Positions 55,504-63,936 of a stretch of 64,000 nt of DNA are shown piece by piece (position 1 is the first letter of the stretch; each line of letters begins with the position of its first letter). Source of the stretch: Rubrivivax sp. (lineage in GTDB: Bacteria > Pseudomonadota > Gammaproteobacteria > Burkholderiales > Burkholderiaceae_C). Under the pieces are notes generated by a model. That model made no database searches. It saw nothing but the letters and a program-made list of their open reading frames with translations, and was not told the DNA's origin. The DNA lies in the NCBI GenBank assembly GCA_030653385.1, contig JAURZM010000010.1, positions 1 to 64,000 of the forward strand, given 5' to 3'. The position numbers and the translations under genes were made by a program.

Positions 55504-56730
55504 ATGAACAGCGGCACCCGCAACTACGCCATCGTCACAGCGGCCTATTGGGGCTTCACGCTCAGCGACGGTGCGCTGCGCATGCTGGTGCTGCTGCACT
55601 TCTACCGGCTGGGTTATTCACCCTTCACCTTGGCCTTCCTGTTCCTGCTGTACGAAGCGATGGGCGTGGTGGCCAACCTGGTGGGCGGCTGGCTGGCCAC
55701 GCGTTACGGCATCCAGCGCATGTTGACGGTGGGGCTGGCGACGCAGATCACCGGCTTCCTGTTGCTGTCGGCGCTGTCACCCGACTGGACGGTGGTCATG
55801 TCGGTCGCCTGGGTGGTTGTTGCCCAAGGCATCTGCGGTGTGGCCAAAGATCTGACAAAGACTGCCAGCAAGTCCGCCATCAAGCTGACGGCGGGTGACG
55901 CGTCAGGCCAACTCTTCAAGTGGGTGGCTTTTTTCACCGGCAGCAAAAACGCGATGAAGGGCATCGGCTTTTTCCTGGGTGGTGTGCTGCTGCAGGCGGT
56001 GGGTTTCCAGACCGCGTTGTGGATCATGGCCGGGCTGCTGTTGGTGGTCTTCCTGGGTGTGGTGTTTTTTGTGCCGCCGCTGATGGGCAAGAGCAAGGCA
56101 TCGAAATCGGCCAGGGAACTGTTTGCCAAGAACCGCGGCATCAACCTGCTGGCCGCTGCGCGCGTGGCGCTGTTCGGCGCACGCGACGTGTGGTTCGTGG
56201 TCGGTGTGCCGGTTTTCCTGTACGCCTCGGGCTGGACCTTCACGATGGTCGGCGCCTTCCTGGCGCTGTGGACCATCGGCTACGGCGCCGTGCAGGCCTT
56301 TGCACCCGCGCTGGTGCGGCGCAGTGACGACGGCCTGAGCACCGAGGTGCCCGCCGCCCGCCTGTGGTCGGCGCTGCTGGCCGTGGTGCCCGTCGCGCTG
56401 GCCATGCTGGTGGCCATGCAGGTGCCGAATCTGGAATGGGTGGTCGTCGCCGGCCTGGGCCTGTTCGGCTTTGCCTTTGCGGTCAATTCGTCGGTGCATT
56501 CCTACCTGATCCTGGCTTACGCCGGATCGGAAAAGGCCGCCGAAGACGTCGGCTTCTACTACGCCGCGAATGCGCTGGGCCGCTTCGGCGGCACCTTGCT
56601 GTCGGGCCTGCTGTACCAGTGGGGCGGCCTCTTGTACGCGCTGATCGGCTCCGCGCTGATGCTGGCCGCCTGCTGGCTGGTGACGCTTTGGCTGCCGACA
56701 CGCCGTGCGTTGGAAGCACAGGCCACATGA
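55504..56730 (+). CDS. arsJ: Organoarsenical efflux MFS transporter ArsJ
   Basis: 408 residues from ATG 55504; about 11-12 membrane segments. The opening NYAIVTAAYWGFTLSDGALRMLVLLHF and the loop KDLTKTASKSAIKLTA, followed by GKNA-like SKNAMKGIGFFLGG, are typical of ArsJ. It expels 1-arseno-3-phosphoglycerate, which then breaks down to arsenate outside. It overlaps arsR by four bases. Confidence 0.94.
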   Translation: MNSGTRNYAIVTAAYWGFTLSDGALRMLVLLHFYRLGYSPFTLAFLFLLYEAMGVVANLVGGWLATRYGIQRMLTVGLATQITGFLLLSALSPDWTVVMSVAWVVVAQGICGVAKDLTKTASKSAIKLTAGDASGQLFKWVAFFTGSKNAMKGIGFFLGGVLLQAVGFQTALWIMAGLLLVVFLGVVFFVPPLMGKSKASKSARELFAKNRGINLLAAARVALFGARDVWFVVGVPVFLYASGWTFTMVGAFLALWTIGYGAVQAFAPALVRRSDDGLSTEVPAARLWSALLAVVPVALAMLVAMQVPNLEWVVVAGLGLFGFAFAVNSSVHSYLILAYAGSEKAAEDVGFYYAANALGRFGGTLLSGLLYQWGGLLYALIGSALMLAACWLVTLWLPTRRALEAQAT

Positions 56731-57086
56731 ACCCGCTTGTTGGAGTCGACATGGAAGAAACCGCCGCCGTTGCCTCGCTCGCCGCCCTGGCCCAGGGCAT
56801 GCGCCTGCGGGTGTTTCGCGCCTTGGTCGGCGCCGGTCCGCAGGGCCTGACGCCGGGTGCGCTGTCGGCCACGCTGGACGTGCCCGCGTCGACGCTGTCC
56901 TTCCACTTGAAGGAACTGATGCACGCCGGCCTGGTGTCGCAAGAGCGTGACGGGCGCCACCTGATCTACCGGCCCGAGATCACGCAGATGAACGCGCTGC
57001 TCAGCTACCTGACTGCGCACTGCTGCCAGGCCGCAGAGGCTGGCAGCTGCGACCTGGCCCTGCCACCGGGCTGCTCGGCGTGCTGA
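56727..57086 (+). CDS. arsR: ArsR family arsenic-responsive repressor
   Basis: 119 residues from ATG 56727 inside the arsJ stop; ATG 56751 is an alternative. Winged HTH with LTPGALSATLDVPASTLSFHLKELMHAGLVSQERDGRHLIYR. The usual CxC arsenic site in the recognition helix of E. coli ArsR is absent; instead Cys99-Cys100 and Cys108 lie in the C-terminal helix, with further Cys116 and Cys119. That layout resembles the Acidithiobacillus ArsR, which binds As(III) with C-terminal cysteines. Confidence 0.92.
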   Translation: MNPLVGVDMEETAAVASLAALAQGMRLRVFRALVGAGPQGLTPGALSATLDVPASTLSFHLKELMHAGLVSQERDGRHLIYRPEITQMNALLSYLTAHCCQAAEAGSCDLALPPGCSAC

Positions 57087-57113
57087 ACAGCCACTTGCAG
57101 CCGAGCGGGGCCC

Positions 57114-58148
57114 ATGGGACTGTTTGAGCGTTTCCTGACCGTCTGGGTCGGTCTCGGCATCCTCGCCGGTGTCGGCCTGGGCCTGCTCACACCCGGCACC
57201 TTCCAGGCCATCGCGGGCTTCGAGATTGCACACGTCAACCTGGTGGTGGCCGTGTTCATCTGGGTCATGATCTATCCCATGATGATCCAGATCGACTGGA
57301 CATCGATCAAGGACGTCGGCAAACGCCCGGGTGGCCTGGTGCTGACGCTGGTCGTCAACTGGCTCATCAAACCGTTCACGATGGCCGCGCTGGGTGTGCT
57401 GTTCTTCAAGTACGTCTTCGCGCCCTGGGTCGACCCGCAATCGGCCACCGAATACATCGCCGGCATGATCCTGCTCGGTGTGGCGCCCTGCACCGCGATG
57501 GTCTTCGTCTGGAGCCAGCTGGTGAAGGGCGACGCCAACTACACGCTGGTGCAGGTGTCGGTGAACGACCTGATCATGGTCTTTGCCTTTGCACCGCTGG
57601 CGGCGCTGCTGCTGGGGGTGACCGACATCACCGTGCCCTGGCAGACCTTGCTGATCGCCACCGGGCTTTACGTGGTGCTGCCGCTGGTGGCGGGCATGGC
57701 CACGCGGCACCTGTTGCAGCGGCGCTCGGACCATGCGGTCAGCGACCTGGTGGCCAAGCTCAAGCCGGCTTCCGTTGTCGGGCTGATCGCCACCGTGGTG
57801 CTGCTGTTCGGATTCCAGGCCCGCACGATCATCGATCAGCCCCTGATCATTGCGATGATCGCGGTGCCGCTGGTGCTGCAGAGCTACGGCATCTTCGCCG
57901 TCGCCTGGCTCGGCGCGCGGCTCTTGAAACTGCCGCATGCCATTGCCGGCCCGGCCTGCCTGATCGGCACCTCCAACTTCTTCGAGCTGGCGGTGGCGGT
58001 GGCCATCTCGCTCTTCGGCCTGAACTCGGGCGCTGCGCTGGCCACCGTGGTGGGTGTGCTCGTGGAAGTGCCGGTGATGCTGTCGCTGGTGGCCTTTGTC
58101 AACCGACGTCGCGCAGCGGCCGAAGATGCCGCCACCGTTGCTGCGTGA
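57114..58148 (+). CDS. acr3: Arsenite efflux transporter Acr3
   Basis: 344 residues, about ten membrane segments. Acr3/ArsB-2 family member of the bile/arsenite transporter superfamily. The conserved Cys126 in [15 protein letters not shown], also essential in other Acr3 proteins, is present, as is YPMMIQIDW at the N-terminal end. It exports As(OH)3. It follows arsR after 27 bases and may be energised by ArsA encoded downstream. Confidence 0.95.
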   Translation: MGLFERFLTVWVGLGILAGVGLGLLTPGTFQAIAGFEIAHVNLVVAVFIWVMIYPMMIQIDWTSIKDVGKRPGGLVLTLVVNWLIKPFTMAALGVLFFKYVFAPWVDPQSATEYIAGMILLGVAPCTAMVFVWSQLVKGDANYTLVQVSVNDLIMVFAFAPLAALLLGVTDITVPWQTLLIATGLYVVLPLVAGMATRHLLQRRSDHAVSDLVAKLKPASVVGLIATVVLLFGFQARTIIDQPLIIAMIAVPLVLQSYGIFAVAWLGARLLKLPHAIAGPACLIGTSNFFELAVAVAISLFGLNSGAALATVVGVLVEVPVMLSLVAFVNRRRAAAEDAATVAA

Positions 58149-58195
58149 TCCGGTCCCGCCTCCACAGCGCCCCAACCCTGAGCAGAAACCCCGTC

Positions 58196-58918
58196 ATGTT
58201 GTCCTTTGAAACCAACCTGCCCCATGTGGCCGCCGAACACTTCGACCGCCCCACCGGCGCCCGCCTGGCCGGCGCAGGCACATCGGTTCACGCACCGCGC
58301 TTCCTGTTGTTGTACGGCTCGCTGCGTGAACGTTCCTACAGCAAGCTGCTGACGCTGGAAGCCCAACGCCTGTTGACTGCCATGGGCGGTGAAGTTCGCG
58401 TCTTCGACCCCACCGGCCTGCCCCTGCCCGACGGCGCACCCGACAGCCACCCGAAGGTGCAGGAACTGCGCGAAGCCACCGCCTGGGCCGAAGGCATGGT
58501 GTGGACTTCGCCGGAACGCCACGGGGCGATGAGCGCCATCCTGAAAGCGCAGATCGACTGGATTCCGCTCAGCCTGGGCGCCGTGCGTCCCACGCAAGGA
58601 AAAACGCTGGCGGTGATGCAAGTCTGTGGCGGCTCCCAGTCCTTCAACGCCGTGAACCAGATGCGTGTGCTGGGCCGCTGGATGCGCATGGTCACGATCC
58701 CAAACCAGTCGTCGGTGGCCAAGGCCTACATGGAGTTCGACGACGGCGGCCGCATGAAACCCTCGGCCTACTACGAACGTGTGGTCGACGTGATGGAAGA
58801 GTTGATGAAGTTCACCTTGCTGACACGGGACGTGGCGCCGTATCTGGTGGACCGCTACAGCGAACGGCGAGAGAGTGCTGCCGCACTGTCAAGGCGTGTG
58901 AACCAGCGCAGCATCTGA
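58196..58918 (+). CDS. arsH: NADPH-dependent FMN reductase ArsH
   Basis: 240 residues from ATG 58196; a GTG at 58145 overlapping the acr3 stop would add 17. Flavodoxin-like fold with FMN loop [19 protein letters not shown], then [22 protein letters not shown] and [23 protein letters not shown]. ArsH oxidises trivalent organoarsenicals or handles redox stress in arsenic resistance. It is 47 bases after acr3 by this start. Confidence 0.93.
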   Translation: MLSFETNLPHVAAEHFDRPTGARLAGAGTSVHAPRFLLLYGSLRERSYSKLLTLEAQRLLTAMGGEVRVFDPTGLPLPDGAPDSHPKVQELREATAWAEGMVWTSPERHGAMSAILKAQIDWIPLSLGAVRPTQGKTLAVMQVCGGSQSFNAVNQMRVLGRWMRMVTIPNQSSVAKAYMEFDDGGRMKPSAYYERVVDVMEELMKFTLLTRDVAPYLVDRYSERRESAAALSRRVNQRSI

Positions 58919-58980
58919 ACGCCGAAGCATCCGGTTCGGATGCAGCGGGTCGTTGAAGACCACCAGGCGAGGAGAAGCAG

Positions 58981-60780
58981 ATGGACATCCCAGTGCTCGA
59001 CCTGATCGGGTTTCTGCAGCATCCGACCCGCCACCTGTTTTTCACCGGCAAAGGGGGCGTCGGCAAAACTTCGCTGTCGACGGCAGCAGCCATCGCGCTG
59101 GCCGACGCGGGCAAGCGGGTGCTGCTGGTCAGCACCGACGCGGCGTCGAACCTTGATGAGATGCTGGGCATCGAACTGCGCAACACCCCCGTGCCGGTAC
59201 CCGGCGCGCCGGGCCTTTCAGTGCTGAACATCGACCCCGACACCGCAGCCGAGTCCTACCGCCAGCGTGTGCTGCAACAGATGGGCGCCGGGGCCAGCGC
59301 CGAAGCACTGTCCACCGTGCGCGAGCAGTTGTCCGGTGCCTGCACGACCGAAATCGCCTCTTTCGACGAGTTTTCTTCGCTCTTGTCCGACAGCGCCGAC
59401 ACCTACGACCACATCGTCTTCGACACCGCGCCCACCGGGCACACACTGCGTCTGCTGAGCCTGCCCAAGGCCTGGACCGGCTTCCTGAACGGCAACGACC
59501 GCGGCGCTTCCTGCCTGGGGCCGCACTCGGGCCTGAAGATGCAGGAGCAGCGATTCAAGGCTGCGCTGGACGCGCTGGGCGACGCGACGAAGACCACGGT
59601 GGTCCTGGTCACACGGCCCGACAAGGGGGCCATCGCCGAAGCGGCACACACATCGGTCGAGTTGCAGCAACTGGGCTTGCACAACCAGCGGCTGGCGATC
59701 AACGGCGTGTTCCATGCCAGCGAGCGCAGCGACGCGGTGGCCCGCGCCATCGAAGACCTGGGCCAGCAGGCGCTGGACGCCATGCCGGCGGTGCTGAAGG
59801 CCCTGCCGCAGGACCAGGTGCCGCTGCGGGCCTTCGACACCGTGGGCCTGCCTGCCTTGCGCGCTTTACTGGCCCCCGGTTCCGGCCCGGCCGCGCCGCA
59901 GGCCAGCCCGGCCCTGCAGTCCCACGCGCCACTGCAGGGCCTGGCTGCGCTGGCCGACGAACTGGCTGCTGCCGGCCACGGGCTGATCATGGTGATGGGC
60001 AAAGGCGGTGTCGGCAAGACGACGGTGGCCGCCGCGCTGGCCCTGGGCCTGGTGCAGCGGGGCAAGACCGTGCACCTGAGCACCACCGACCCGGCCGCCC
60101 ACCTGACCGGCACGCTGGACGGCGAGGTGCCGGGTCTGAAGCTGAGCCGCATCGACCCGAAGGTCGAAACGCAGCGCTACATCGACAAGATCATGGCGGC
60201 CAAGGCACCGCATCTGGACGCGGCGGAACAGGCACTGCTGCTGGAAGACCTGCAGTCACCCTGCACCGAAGAGGTGGCCGTGTTCCACGCCTTTTCGCGC
60301 ATCGTCAGCGAAGGCCGCAGTGCCTTCGTGGTGCTGGACACCGCACCCACCGGCCATTCGATGCTGCTGATGGACGCCACCGGCGCCTACCACCGGCAGA
60401 TGACCCGAGAGTTCGAAGGCCACGGTGCCACGCGGGTCGTCACACCGCTGATGAGGCTGCAGGACGCGGCATACACGAAGATCATTCTGGTCACGCTGCC
60501 GGAAGTGACGCCGGTGTCGCAGGCCGCGGCGCTGCAGGAAGACCTGCGCCGCGCCAGCATCGAACCCTACGCCTGGGTGCTGAACAAAAGTGTGCTGGCC
60601 GCCGGCACCCGTGACCCCCTGCTGGCGGCACGGCTGGCCGGTGAACACAAGCAGATCGATCGCATGGCCGCGGGCTTGGCCCGACGCCTGTTCACGCTGG
60701 CCTGGTTGACCACACCCCCCATCGGTTTCAAGGCCTTGTCCCGGCTGGTGCAGGCTGAACCGGCGCAGGCGCCGGCCTGA
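58981..60780 (+). CDS. arsA: Arsenite-stimulated ATPase ArsA (two-domain)
   Basis: 599 residues with two homologous halves: P-loops GKGGVGKT at 23-30 and 340-347. Switch II-like DTAPTGHTLRLL and DTAPTGHSMLLM occur in both. Metal-site Cys121, Cys178 and Cys428 match the three As(III)-binding Cys of the E. coli enzyme, with nearly the same spacing. ArsA couples ATP hydrolysis to arsenite export through ArsB/Acr3. GGCGAGGAGAAG precedes the ATG. No arsD metallochaperone is present. The last 53 bases overlap phoR on the other strand. Confidence 0.94.
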   Translation: MDIPVLDLIGFLQHPTRHLFFTGKGGVGKTSLSTAAAIALADAGKRVLLVSTDAASNLDEMLGIELRNTPVPVPGAPGLSVLNIDPDTAAESYRQRVLQQMGAGASAEALSTVREQLSGACTTEIASFDEFSSLLSDSADTYDHIVFDTAPTGHTLRLLSLPKAWTGFLNGNDRGASCLGPHSGLKMQEQRFKAALDALGDATKTTVVLVTRPDKGAIAEAAHTSVELQQLGLHNQRLAINGVFHASERSDAVARAIEDLGQQALDAMPAVLKALPQDQVPLRAFDTVGLPALRALLAPGSGPAAPQASPALQSHAPLQGLAALADELAAAGHGLIMVMGKGGVGKTTVAAALALGLVQRGKTVHLSTTDPAAHLTGTLDGEVPGLKLSRIDPKVETQRYIDKIMAAKAPHLDAAEQALLLEDLQSPCTEEVAVFHAFSRIVSEGRSAFVVLDTAPTGHSMLLMDATGAYHRQMTREFEGHGATRVVTPLMRLQDAAYTKIILVTLPEVTPVSQAAALQEDLRRASIEPYAWVLNKSVLAAGTRDPLLAARLAGEHKQIDRMAAGLARRLFTLAWLTTPPIGFKALSRLVQAEPAQAPA

Positions 60781-62092
60781 CCCGGCGTGCCGGCAGGCGG
60801 ATGCGGAATTGCGAGCCCTTGCCCACCTCGCTGGTGATCAGCAGTTCTCCACCATGGCGCTGCACCACGTGTTTGACGATGGCCAGCCCCAGCCCGGTGC
60901 CGCCGGTGGCACGTGAGCGGCTGGTGTCGACGCGGTAGAACCGTTCGGTGAGCCGCGGGATGTGTTCGCGGGCGATGCCAGGGCCCGTGTCGCAGACACA
61001 GAACTCACCGCCACCATCGAGCTGCAGTAACCATGAAACGCGCACCTCGCCGCCCGCTGGCGTGTAGCGCAAGGCATTGCTGGCCAGGTTCCAGAAAGCG
61101 CTGAACAATTCCGACTCGATGCCGCTCAGGCTGCCACCGCCCGAACTCGTGACCACCACCGTGTGCTGGCTGTCGTCACTGGCCACGATGTCGGTTTGCA
61201 GCCGCCGCATCAGCGACTCGACATCCACCCAGTGTTCGGCCGAGGGTCGTGGTGCACCTTCGATCTGCGCCAGCGCCAGCAGGTCGGTCACCAGGGTCTG
61301 CATGCGGTCGGCCTGCTGGCGCATCACCGCCAGCGCCCGTTCGCGTTCGGCCGCACTCAGCGGCAGCTGTGCCATGCTGTCGACAAAGCCCACCAGCACC
61401 GTCAAAGGGCTGCGAATCTCGTGCGACACATTGGCCACGAAGTCGCGCCGCATCGCGTCGGTGCGTTCACGTTCGGTGATGTCCTGAGACAGCACCAGGC
61501 GCATCGTGCCGCCATAAGGCCGCACCAGCACCGACAGCGTGGCGTCACCACGCGGGTTGGGCATCACCAGCTCGTTGTGGCCGCCGCTGGCTTGCAGGTG
61601 CATCACGAAGCTCGGTGCGCGAACCAGATTGGTCAGTGCGTGGCCCAGGTCACGCGCCATGTCCAGGCCGAAGTGGTCGGCCGCGGCCGGGTTCAACCAC
61701 TGGATGCCGTCATCGGCGTCGATCAGCAGCAAGCCGCTGGGCAGCGCTTCGATGGCCGACAGGAACTGCGCCAACTGTTCGGCTTCGGCGTGGCGCTGCA
61801 TCTCGCGCTGCCGCAATGCTCTTTCGAGCCGCGCACCCACCTCACCCGCTGCACCGGCCAGTACCGGCGCAGACCCTTCCAGCGATTCTGCGGACCACGT
61901 CAGCAACACCTTCATGGCTCGCCGCTCGCCAAGCCACAGGGCCGTGGCCAAGAAGGTCGCCAGCACCGCCAGAGCCAGCGACACCGGGTGGCTGTTGCCT
62001 TCCAACGCGTAGGCCACGGGCACCGCCGCGGCGACAAGCAACAAAAAGCCGGGCAGCAGCCGGGGTGGGTCGTTGGCCGGCCTGTCAGGCAC
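60728..62092 (-). CDS. phoR: Phosphate regulon sensor histidine kinase PhoR
   Basis: 454 residues from GTG 62092, which overlaps the phoB end; GTG 62131 would add 13. Two membrane segments at about 15-70 lead into a PAS domain (FLSAIEALPSGLLLIDADDGIQWLN), HisKA with NVSHEIRSPLTVLVGF, and HATPase with NALRYTPAGG, CDTGPGI and GTGLGLAIVKHVV. It senses low phosphate through PhoU/Pst and phosphorylates PhoB. The 3' end overlaps arsA by 53 bases tail-to-tail, a point worth noting for mutual transcription effects. Confidence 0.92.
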   Translation of the reverse strand: MPDRPANDPPRLLPGFLLLVAAAVPVAYALEGNSHPVSLALAVLATFLATALWLGERRAMKVLLTWSAESLEGSAPVLAGAAGEVGARLERALRQREMQRHAEAEQLAQFLSAIEALPSGLLLIDADDGIQWLNPAAADHFGLDMARDLGHALTNLVRAPSFVMHLQASGGHNELVMPNPRGDATLSVLVRPYGGTMRLVLSQDITERERTDAMRRDFVANVSHEIRSPLTVLVGFVDSMAQLPLSAAERERALAVMRQQADRMQTLVTDLLALAQIEGAPRPSAEHWVDVESLMRRLQTDIVASDDSQHTVVVTSSGGGSLSGIESELFSAFWNLASNALRYTPAGGEVRVSWLLQLDGGGEFCVCDTGPGIAREHIPRLTERFYRVDTSRSRATGGTGLGLAIVKHVVQRHGGELLITSEVGKGSQFRIRLPARRVRPAPAPVQPAPAGTRP

Positions 62093-62783
62093 TGGTGGTG
62101 ACGGGCCTGGCCAGGCGGTAGCCGGCACCACGCACCGTTTCGACCATGCCGGCGCAGTTGGCTTCGCTCAGCGCTTCGCGCAGGCGCTTCACGTGCACGT
62201 CCACCGTGCGTTCTTCGATGAACACGTGGTCGCCCCAGACGCGGTCCAGCAGTTGCGCGCGCGAGTGCACACGTTCCGGGTGGTTCATCAAAAAGCGCAG
62301 CAGGCGAAACTCGGTCGGCCCCAGCTTGACCGCGTGTTCACCGGCCGACACCCGCATCGTGGCGGGGTCGAGCTGCAGCGCGCCCACCTGCACCATAGCG
62401 TCCAGCACCTGCGGCGCACGGCGGCGCAGCACCGAGCGGATGCGGGCCAGCAGTTCGGTGGTCGAAAAGGGCTTGGCCAGGTAGTCGTCGGCACCCGCGT
62501 CCAGCCCCTGCACCACATCGCGTTCGTCAGAGCGCGCGGTGAGCATCACGATGGGCAGGTCGCGTGTGCGCACATCACGGCGCCAACGCTGGGCCAGCTG
62601 AATGCCCGATTCGCCGGGCAGCATCCAGTCCAGCACCACCAGGTCGGGCAAGGCGCGGTCGATGGCGGTCTGGGCCGCCTGCGAATTGCCGGCCACCTGC
62701 ACTTCATGGCCATCGTGGCGCAGGTTCAGGGTGATCAACTCGGCAATCGCCGGTTCGTCTTCGACGATCAGGATGCGTCCCAT
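62085..62783 (-). CDS. phoB: Phosphate regulon response regulator PhoB
   Basis: 232 residues. Receiver with ILIVEDEP, phospho-Asp in LVVLDWMLPG, Thr in VMLTARSDE and Lys in YLAKPFS, then the winged-helix domain (GPTEFRLLRFLMNHPERVHSR, ERTVDVHVKRLREAL). Binds PHO boxes; one such box lies ahead of its own operon. It is 23 bases after phoU and overlaps phoR. Confidence 0.96.
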   Translation of the reverse strand: MGRILIVEDEPAIAELITLNLRHDGHEVQVAGNSQAAQTAIDRALPDLVVLDWMLPGESGIQLAQRWRRDVRTRDLPIVMLTARSDERDVVQGLDAGADDYLAKPFSTTELLARIRSVLRRRAPQVLDAMVQVGALQLDPATMRVSAGEHAVKLGPTEFRLLRFLMNHPERVHSRAQLLDRVWGDHVFIEERTVDVHVKRLREALSEANCAGMVETVRGAGYRLARPVTTSA

Positions 62784-62806
62784 GTCTCTTCCTTTGTGCC
62801 AGCCGT

Positions 62807-63514
62807 TCAGGCAACGACCGACTCGACATCGCCCATGGGCGTGTGCCGAACATCGGTGCCCTTGACGACGTAGATCACCTGCTCGGCCAGGTTCTTGGCG
62901 TGGTCACCAACGCGCTCGATGGCCTTGGCCACAAACACCAGGTCGATGCTGGCCGAGATCGTGCGCGGGTCTTCCATCATGTAGGTCACCAGCTTGCGCA
63001 TCAGGCCGTCGAACTCGACGTCGATTTCGTTGTCCTGCTTGATGACGTCCAGCGCCTGCCGTGAGTCGAGCCGGGCAAAGGCGTCCAGCGACTTGCGCAG
63101 CAGCGCGATGGCCAGATCGGCTTCGAAGGACAGGTCGCCCACCGGCAGCCGCATCTTGCTGGAGATGCCGCTGTTCATCAGCCGCTGCACCGTGCGTGCG
63201 ATGCGTGCGGCTTCGTCGCCGACCCGTTCGAGGTTGCCGATGGTCTTGCTGATGGCGATCAGCAAGCGCAAGTCACGCGCCGTGGGCTGACGCCGCGCGA
63301 TGATGGTGGACAGGTCGCGGTCGATCTCCACCTCCATCGCATTGACCCGTTCTTCGGTGGCCAGCACCTCGCTGGCGGTTTCGCCGCTGAAGTGGGTCAG
63401 CGCGTAGATGGCACGCACCACCTGCGATTCGACCAGGCCCCCCATCTCGAGCACACGCGTGGAGATACCGCTGAGTTCGGAATCGAACTGGGTCGAGATG
63501 TGTTTGTCGTTCAT
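62807..63514 (-). CDS. phoU: Phosphate signalling protein PhoU
   Basis: 235 residues from ATG 63514 with AGGAAAC upstream. All-helical with two repeats of the PhoU motif (MEVEIDRDLSTIIARRQP with IGNLERVGDEAARIA; later EIDVEFDGLMRKLVTYM with AKAIERVGDHAKNLAEQV). It links the Pst transporter to PhoR. Pst transport genes are usually upstream; here they are not, so the operon has its own promoter with PHO box. Confidence 0.95.
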   Translation of the reverse strand: MNDKHISTQFDSELSGISTRVLEMGGLVESQVVRAIYALTHFSGETASEVLATEERVNAMEVEIDRDLSTIIARRQPTARDLRLLIAISKTIGNLERVGDEAARIARTVQRLMNSGISSKMRLPVGDLSFEADLAIALLRKSLDAFARLDSRQALDVIKQDNEIDVEFDGLMRKLVTYMMEDPRTISASIDLVFVAKAIERVGDHAKNLAEQVIYVVKGTDVRHTPMGDVESVVA

Positions 63515-63936
63515 CGTGTTTCCTTGCATGGGCGCCAGTTCAGGCACAGCGTCTGGTGATCGTTCTCTGTTCCCGTCCCCAGGGCCTGGACCTTGATGGG
63601 GGTTCGGGTCGCCACTCCTCACCGCAGAAGCGGAAATCGGCGTCACCGCGAATGATCGATCCCAAGCATGACGACCGTATGACAGCTCATTCAGAAGCGG
63701 CCCCGCTGTCGGACTCGACACACCCGAACTGCCAACCCCAGCGCGCGCGGCGGTGCGCCGCACAGCGCAGCGGACACCCCAGCGCCAGGCCGCCTCCTGA
63801 TCCTTCGGCATCGCAAGAAGAGGGTGTGACCGTGCCGCACCAGAAGGTGCCATGGGGCTGCGGCGCCATGTCTGTCATGCGCACGTCACAGACGAATTGG
63901 AAACTCTGAGCTCCGCAATCATGGAAGCTTTCAGCG
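63515..63936. other. Intergenic region between phoU and the divergent lipoprotein gene
   Basis: About 420 bases without a supported gene. It holds the PHO box and -10 for the leftward phoU operon near 63652-63685. The remaining part, towards the lipoprotein gene, has short open frames in several phases but none with coding character, Shine-Dalgarno or family signature. No hairpin terminator or other repeat was noticed. Confidence 0.6.
63652..63685 (-). promoter_or_regulatory. PHO box and -10 element of the phoU-phoB-phoR operon
   Basis: On the minus strand CTGTCAT-ACGG-TCGTCAT (63685-63668): the first heptamer matches the PhoB consensus exactly and the second in five of seven, with the standard four-base spacer. 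Ten bases further is GATCAT (63657-63652), a 4/6 -10 element. This spacing is that of PhoB-activated promoters, where the box replaces the -35. The leader would be about 130 bases. Confidence 0.7.

Noticed and set aside
62023..62060. Hairpin CCGG...CCGG plus T-run at the start of phoR as attenuator
   Set aside because: Only a four-base stem; too weak to support.
63556..63909. Plus-strand protein of 117 residues in the phoU upstream region
   Set aside because: It would run through the PHO box, has no Shine-Dalgarno or recognisable motif and shows non-coding composition.
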